DNA of 64,000 bases from assembly GCA_025093985.1 (NCBI GenBank), contig JACAAK010000002.1, positions 3,596,001-3,660,000 of the forward strand. The letters run 5' to 3'. The stretch's first letter is position 1. The number at the start of each line of letters is the position of its first letter. This DNA is from Calvatia gigantea. Its lineage: Eukaryota > Basidiomycota > Agaricomycetes > Agaricales > Lycoperdaceae. The notes beneath the pieces were generated by a model that was given only the letters and a program-made list of their open reading frames with translations, was not told where the DNA came from and ran no database searches. The position numbers and the translations under genes are program-made. This document shows positions 58,501 to 64,000 of the stretch, in pieces.

Positions 58501-59752
58501 ATGCATTTCTCGAGTCTTCCACCCAACCCAGTCAATGACCACACTCCCTCCGTGGGTGATATCTTTGTTGATAAGGGCATTAGGTGTTTTGCCATCGGAA
58601 TCTTTGCAAAGACTTTCCGCTGCCTGGGAACCATGGGAGGCCGCTTTGGACGACGCATTTTCGCAGCAACTGAGGTTGACCGAACAGACCGAAGCGGTGA
58701 ACATGCAACAGACAAAAGTGGGGGAGGGTAGGTCAGAGGAATGGAGGAAAATTATTGACAAGTTACCGGCGGAAGTTCTCACTCGTCGAGGCTTGTCTCA
58801 TCGACTTTTGGCTAGATGGGACTGCTCTCGATTGACCCCCTCAAGGGAAATGAGCGGGCGCTCAGAAGGGTGCCTCATTCAGGTTGTCCAAATCTATGCG
58901 TATATAGCCACCTCGGCAGAACCCGTCATCATTCAATATTCAATATTCCTCGCTCGCTCAACATCCCTTTGCTCCAAGTGTCTGAACAGCTTCAGCATCC
59001 TGATGTAAGCTACCGCTGGAAGGTTGGTGTTTCCTCTTCAATTCCTTTCGCCGTTGAGTACTAACAACGCTGTGTAGTTTGACTGGCATTCGAGAAGTTG
59101 CGCTTCTTCCGCTAGGCGCGTTTAAAACCAGACGGTAGGTCCCGGTCAACCCTGAGGCATTCCGCGAAAGGAGTGCGTCCGTACTTTTATGGAGGGGGGT
59201 ACGACGCTGTACCATGGTTGGGGGGGTGGACTATGGCCTGAGATACTCCCAGGAGCTTCGCTGTAAGTCTTTCCTAAAACCTGTGATTTCCTCCTCACTC
59301 GCATGCATCGACTTGTCTTCCTTTCTTTCTTCTTGTATAGCTCTTTGGTTCCTCGGCGTGGACGAAAGAATGCACTCTCACGTGAAAAACTACTCTAAAG
59401 CAACCTGGACACAGAACTTTGCCGCGTCGGGTTGCAGGTGCCGTGGCTTCCATCACCGTCGCAGCGCCGCTCGATACTCTCAAGACGTGTATTCAGAGTG
59501 CCAAATTCGAACATAGGGTTTCCTGCGTTAGGGCTGTGAAGGATATGCTTAAGACTGAGGATCCTACGGCGTTCTTCAAAGGTCTTACACCCAAGGTTCG
59601 TCCATTTCTCCCCCCAACTTTTTCATTTCATTACATTTTGTTTGCGAACCTGATTTGTTGCGTTTAATTAGATTCTTGCCGCCAGTCCGAAACTCGTTTC
59701 CAGCCATATTATCATCCGGTCGTTGATGCTCTTGTTCTCGAAATACGTCTGA
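58501..59752 (+). pseudogene. Chimeric pseudogene: IDO N-terminus fused to GGC1 C-terminal half (right arm)
   Basis: Mirror copy of 39836-41087. IDO-like sequence ends at QHPD (about 59005) and GGC1 sequence starts at once (SYRWKV, the GGC1 intron, then SLTGIREVALLPLG). The GGC1 part has a frame break at AASGCRC/VAGAVAS near 59430, a damaged GWGW motif, DPTAFFKGLTPKV, and a last exon ending LLFSKYV with a TGA at 59750-59752. Small differences from the left copy (FFKGLTPK here, FFKGLAPK there) show the arms have begun to diverge. Confidence 0.85.
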
Positions 59753-60470
59753 ACGACTGCTATCCCATGGACATAGTTTAGAATGAACAGATGGTATTAT
59801 CGGTTTATGGCTGTTATACGTGCGTTTATGTGGATGAGTTTTTGGAGCCGCCTTGGACCTTGAAGGGTTGGTGGCTTCGGTTTAGTTAATCGCATGTTTT
59901 CCAGTGCATTTCTCATTTTCGTTAGAGTTAATGCCGCACGTATAGCGCACGCAGAGTTATTTGTCACGCATACACACCGCTTATTATCCTGACGTCATAA
60001 CTCGTTGGTGATTGTCGAGTTGACTGAAAGACGGCAAGATCTGAAACGCTGATACTGTCATGAAGAACGGACATAGAAAGATAATTTAGGCGCAGGCGTC
60101 CAAAGGAACACATGGGAATGGCGCTGTTGGTTCTCGACTGGGGTGACGAAAACACTTCCGACAGTGTCAGAGGGACCGGGTTGGTGGGGGTTGATAATCT
60201 CTGAGTACATTCACATTGAAGGGCTTACAACTCCTGAGCTGATTTTTCAGGGGGCGCTGATTGAGAAACGTTGGAATATTTTCATATGAGAGGAGTTTTA
60301 TAATCTACTACCAGAACGAACCGGTTTGAACAGCAGCTTGTTCGGCCGAAATGTCCGGCTCAGTCACTCAGAATCCACATTCGATTTCTCAAACCCCGCA
60401 GGTAGTTGTTCAACATCCAGTATGATTCTAAACTACAGCAATTGCATTGCGGGTGCATCAGAAACTCTGG

Positions 60471-61164
60471 GTGATAGTGTGAAGATGTTGAGTTCCAGTG
60501 GTATCGTGAATTACAGTGAAATACCATAATCTTATGGGTGCACGTGACCGGGGGTACCTCGTTGTCTGTCTCAGTTTTCAACCTCCCGCCTCACCCTTGG
60601 AAACCTCCACACTATACAATCAGTTGTGCAAGTGGCGACATAAGGGACTGGGGAGACCTTAGCTTAGCGTTGGGGTGGAGTCCCGTCCATCGCAGCCAAG
60701 GCTCGTCACTTAACATTGTCCCAGCCAGGGAGGGAAGCCCTTTGGGCTTTCGCCCATTAGCACTTACACAACCTTCGATAGCTAGTTTCGTCCGTTGAGA
60801 GCCTACCACATGAGAATATGTTGGGAATAAGATTCCGAGCGGACGCCCGAAACAGTTCCACGCCCAAATCACGTCCCTTACCCTCCACAAGTGAGAAACC
60901 GCAGGGAATGTGCGATTGCTAGCAAGGTCTCATGTACGACAGAAGGGTCAACCTTTGTGTTCTACTAAAAACCTAAAAGCAACCTAGAAACCGGTGGTAC
61001 GAATGAAACATAGATAACAAAATCTCCGATCCTAATCATTAGGTCCAGCCCGTTCGATACCACAGGCATCATAAGACAGAGATCCGCGAGCGTATGGGAT
61101 GGGGTATCGTTAGGGTGGGCGCATAACCGTTCCCAGGCAGATTGCGTGTAGAATGATGAATCAA
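60471..61164. other. Region beyond the right arm, upstream side of the LPMO duplication
   Basis: From about 60826 it matches 54745 onwards. The 86-codon ORF at 60538-60798 has no recognisable product. The counterpart of the metallothionein is absent here. Confidence 0.4.
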
Positions 61165-63488
61165 TCACCATGACTTTGGACCGAGTCTATTCTTGTGCAA
61201 CGCCCTCTTGTGGACGTTGCGTGGGCCCAACCGAGTCAACTTGCCTTTCTTTGAACGGCAAAGTGGAGGAGAAGAAGGAGTAGCGGGAGCGCTAGATTGA
61301 GGAGCAGGAGTGTTGGGCTGAGGAGCAGGTGCAGTAGGTTGGGGAGTTGCTAAAGAAACCGGAGCGACGACACTGGTATTCGAGGGTAAAGGCGCCGAGA
61401 CAGGAAGTGAATAGAGAGGATTCCCGGAGTTAGTATTGTTAGTGCTACCAGAGGGTGGAGCGGTACCACCGCTAGGGGGTGTGGGATTGGTGTCTGAGTC
61501 CGAGGATCCAGCATTGGAAGAAGGCGGTCCTGCAAAGATATCGTTCTGAGCGCCTGCCGAACATAATCGGCGTCAGTTGTTGTCGCACACTCAGAACGGA
61601 AAAGCGGTCCTACCATCGGTGAATCCAGTCTTCATGTTGTATCCAGGGGATTTCTGATCACCGGCAAGGTCCCAGCCATCGACGAAGATATTATTACCAT
61701 CTTGTTGGTGCCAGTAGATCATCTGTTTCGCGCCCTTTGTGCATTTGTCGGGTTGACCTTCGCACCAGACCGGGGGCTTCCCAGCAGCGACAGGAGTGGT
61801 GCTCCGGGCTTTCGTGACGCGGCACCGGAAGGGTTGGTGGTACATGTTGGGTTCTCCACAACTGTAGATGGTATTCTAAGTAGACGAAAGTGATGAAGAA
61901 AACCCAGCTTACCCATTAGGGACCTATCATGAATGATATAACGTCTGGTGAGCCTCTGGTGAATATTCTCACTAAATGTACAGGCAAACCTACCCAACCC
62001 CACTACCGAAATGTTAAGCTTATTCGCTCCCGAGGAAGTTGATAAATCATGACTCACAGCACAAATGCACCCTCCCTGCGGGCAGGCAGGCATAGCGGAG
62101 GGAACATCGTAGATTGTGACACGCTTCCAAGGAGTGCTGGATATCGCATTTCATTTACTCGAAACTGGGGGATAGCTTTGAATACTCACTGGTACCGAAC
62201 TGAGAAAACGACCAGGTTTTCAGCAGTAACTTTCGTAATATCGGACTAGTGAGTGCCATCAGCACATGTATGTACCAAGGCCAGGCACAAATAGAAATTT
62301 ACCTGATAACTGATGGCGAAAGCGGTACCGGCCGCCATAGATTGATTCTGAGCATGCACTGAATACATTTCATTGGATTTTTATAATCAGCGATCAGAGT
62401 TGGGAAGATAACAAACCATTTGGTGAGATGATGCATGACGGGACATTCTATTCATCAATTTGGGGCGTGAGCACTAATAGATTGGCGAGCATAGGATGAT
62501 TAGCTCACGTAGTTATCTGGATAATGGTTGCCATCAGGCCAATCCGACATATCTCGACCACTGTATGAAAGACTGGTCTTCGCTCGATTGGAAGCAATCT
62601 CGATCTGGAATTGTCCGCCTGCAGGCCTAAACCACCCTGAGCACCAGAAACAAGGACCCAGAACCTCATGTTACGCACAAGTCGAGGAACACGCCTGGCG
62701 CCGGAGGGAATTGATCACACTGCAAAGTTAGGCCACGAGGTTAACTTGAGTTCTGAACGTGTGTAGTATGTGGTCTCAATGTCCTTACTTTGTTAACGTG
62801 GTGGACTATGAAAAAATTTGGTCAGTGCCCATGATTTCGTACAACATAGACCAGGCTTACACCACCAGTCACGCTTCGGAAGCTGATACAGCGGTTTGAC
62901 AGGAGCCGCACTATTCAGGTCGATATGACCATCAACGCCCTACAATGTTGGCTGCAGTTAGCAGCGCCCCGTTGGTTCATGGGCTCGGCTCACATCTAGG
63001 CAATACATTGCTGAATGCCATGCCGCTAAGTGGGCATTGGCCAAACCCAACAACGAGAAAGCGAGAACGGAGAACATCGGGAAAGGAGAGAATGGAGAAA
63101 AGAGCGCAAGTGAGGGTTTGGTGCCCTGCGGTAAAGAGGACGATAAAGGAGAAGAGACGGGAATGAGTGCGAGCGGACGTGGGTAAGTATAAAAGCGAGG
63201 AGGGGATGACGCCCAAGGGACTGACGTGATAATTCTTGCCGCCCAATGACCCTGCAATCCTGAGTGTCGGTAATACATTTAGAAGAGAGCGCTCATCTGG
63301 GCAGAAGTGGGTACCTCAAGGCCTCACATGGTGGTTGACCTGTCCCTCTCACCTTTCACGGTTTAATCTTTAGCAGGGGCATTACCAGCTTCACCCACAG
63401 GCCCTTCCGTTAACGTATATTTGCCTGTTGGCAACGCCTTTGTTCTGCTCCTTTTCCTGCCCTAGTGTAGGATAGCTTCTAATGCGGA
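60826..63488. repeat. Segmental duplicate of 54745-57418
   Basis: Direct-orientation duplicate carrying the LPMO gene with its flanks. Matching starts near ATTCCGAGCGG (54757 and 60832) and ends near GCGGACC (57418 and 63488). The copies are clearly more diverged than the inverted-repeat arms, so this duplication is older. Confidence 0.8.
61165..63077 (-). CDS. Secreted AA14-like lytic polysaccharide monooxygenase, copy 2
   Basis: The start at 63077 gives the signal peptide MFSVLAFSLLGLANA, then mature HLAAWHSAMYCLD. Resolved exons: GVDGHIDLNSAAPVKPLYQL and PKRDWWFHHVNK; CDQFPPAPGVFLDLPAGG; SYSGRDMSDWPDGNHYPDNY; CIISPNVHAQNQSMAAGTAF; SDITKVTAENLVVFSVRYHT; VPSAMPACPQGGCICAWGWV; PNGCGEPNMYHQPFRCRVTK; and the conserved CTKGAKQMIYWHQQDGNNIF block. 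The copper site would be His1, the His of NVHAQN (about mature residue 110) and a Tyr near PNMYHQ. The core of about 270 residues is followed by about 120 residues rich in Ser, Pro, Thr and Ala with a basic end and a TGA at 61165-61167. No frame breaks were seen. It is closely related to copy 1, probably a tandem duplicate. Confidence 0.82.
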
Positions 63489-64000
63489 CCGGCGAGGGGT
63501 CATCGATCATCTCGAGTTGACGTAACTGGGCGTAACCAATGGCAACAGAGTGGCCCTCCTCGCGCTCCCCGTTGCATTTTTCCAAAGGCAAAACTTTTGC
63601 TTCCATCGCCTTCAATCAACCTTCATGATGAAATTAACCTGAAAATTATTACATGCCAGGGTGCCTCGCAACAGTGTTGGGCAAGCTATTTTGACGAACC
63701 ACGCAACCAGGTTAAAGTTATCGAATTTTTCACTAGTTACAGTTTGATAGGACCACTAACCAACTTTGCCATACTACATATGCTGGGAAAGTGGAGAGTT
63801 GCGAACGCACAAATACCAGGGTTCGAGTCGGGATCAGGGCAGAAAACCTCAGGTAAGCCACCGTCGAAGTTCCCATACCGTTTCCAGCCGCCAAAGGCTC
63901 CTGTGAGAAAAGTTTTGGGTTATAACCGGTTGGGAACTGTGGCCGTAATCGCTAGCCAGACCAGTTACTCCTGGTTCGTGACCCCTCACCACTCCCTCAC
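63489..64000. other. Right end, no supported gene
   Basis: A GGTTCGAGTC string at about 63820 recalls a tRNA B box, but no cloverleaf can be built around it. Otherwise nothing recognised. Confidence 0.4.

Larger units (their letters stand above)
49814..60470. repeat. Right arm of the large inverted repeat
   Basis: Reverse-complement partner of 39118-46233, interrupted by a 3618-bp segment (53820-57437) that the left arm lacks. Outside that segment it matches the left arm without net indels. The inner end coincides with an orphan GGC1 3' exon and truncates the DUF6593-like gene. The outer end, at about 60470, falls just after a shared GAAACTCTGG. Confidence 0.95.

Noticed and set aside
63780..63850. 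Possible tRNA gene from a GGTTCGAGTC string
   Set aside because: The T-stem does not pair and no acceptor stem or anticodon arm can be built around it.

Overview
The window looks like a basidiomycete (Agaricomycetes) nuclear contig. Protein-coding genes are broken by many short introns of about 50-80 bp with GT...AG ends. The gene content is typical of mushrooms: a laccase, AA14-like lytic polysaccharide monooxygenases (LPMOs), F-box proteins, a NACHT NTPase, fungal HNH-family proteins and an intersectin-like Cin1 protein. All splice models were worked out by eye from translated matches to known families.

Layout. 1-712 (-): 5' part of a laccase gene running off the left edge, with an in-frame stop in its first copper motif. 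713-10782: gene-poor, apart from a small TATA-preceded ORF (2626-2955) and a membrane GNAT acetyltransferase (4136-5025). 10783-12179 (-): an intact multi-exon short-chain dehydrogenase. 12378-19893 (-): a giant intersectin/Cin1 gene (EH, coiled coil, proline-rich, WH2, two SH3, DH, PH). 20456-22008 (+): an F-box gene with frame breaks. 24253-25472 and 31650-32917 (-): two paralogous HNH-family genes, flanking an F-box-like gene (26897-28145, +) and the DNA-repair gene RAD7 (28772-31097, -). 34225-36433 (-): a NACHT NTPase.

The right third is dominated by a large, nearly identical inverted repeat. The left arm is 39118-46233 and the right arm 49814-60470, around a 3.6-kb unique spacer holding most of GGC1 (mitochondrial GTP/GDP carrier), mitochondrial ribosomal protein uS7 and a DUF6593-like gene cut at its 5' end by the right-arm breakpoint. 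Each arm carries an indoleamine 2,3-dioxygenase (IDO) gene, an SMP-domain gene, and a chimeric pseudogene that fuses an IDO N-terminus to a GGC1 C-terminal half. The right arm additionally holds a 3.6-kb segment (53820-57437) that replaces the 3' end of its SMP gene. This segment carries a 13-cysteine metallothionein and a secreted AA14-like LPMO. A second LPMO lies just outside the arm (61165-63077).

Functional themes: copper-dependent lignocellulose attack (laccase, two LPMOs, and a metallothionein that could buffer copper), tryptophan to kynurenine/NAD metabolism (IDO), endocytosis and actin (Cin1), and a fast-evolving block of F-box, HNH and NACHT genes. Several well-conserved genes carry one-base frame breaks, one of them in a homopolymer, so residual assembly indels are as plausible as gene decay.
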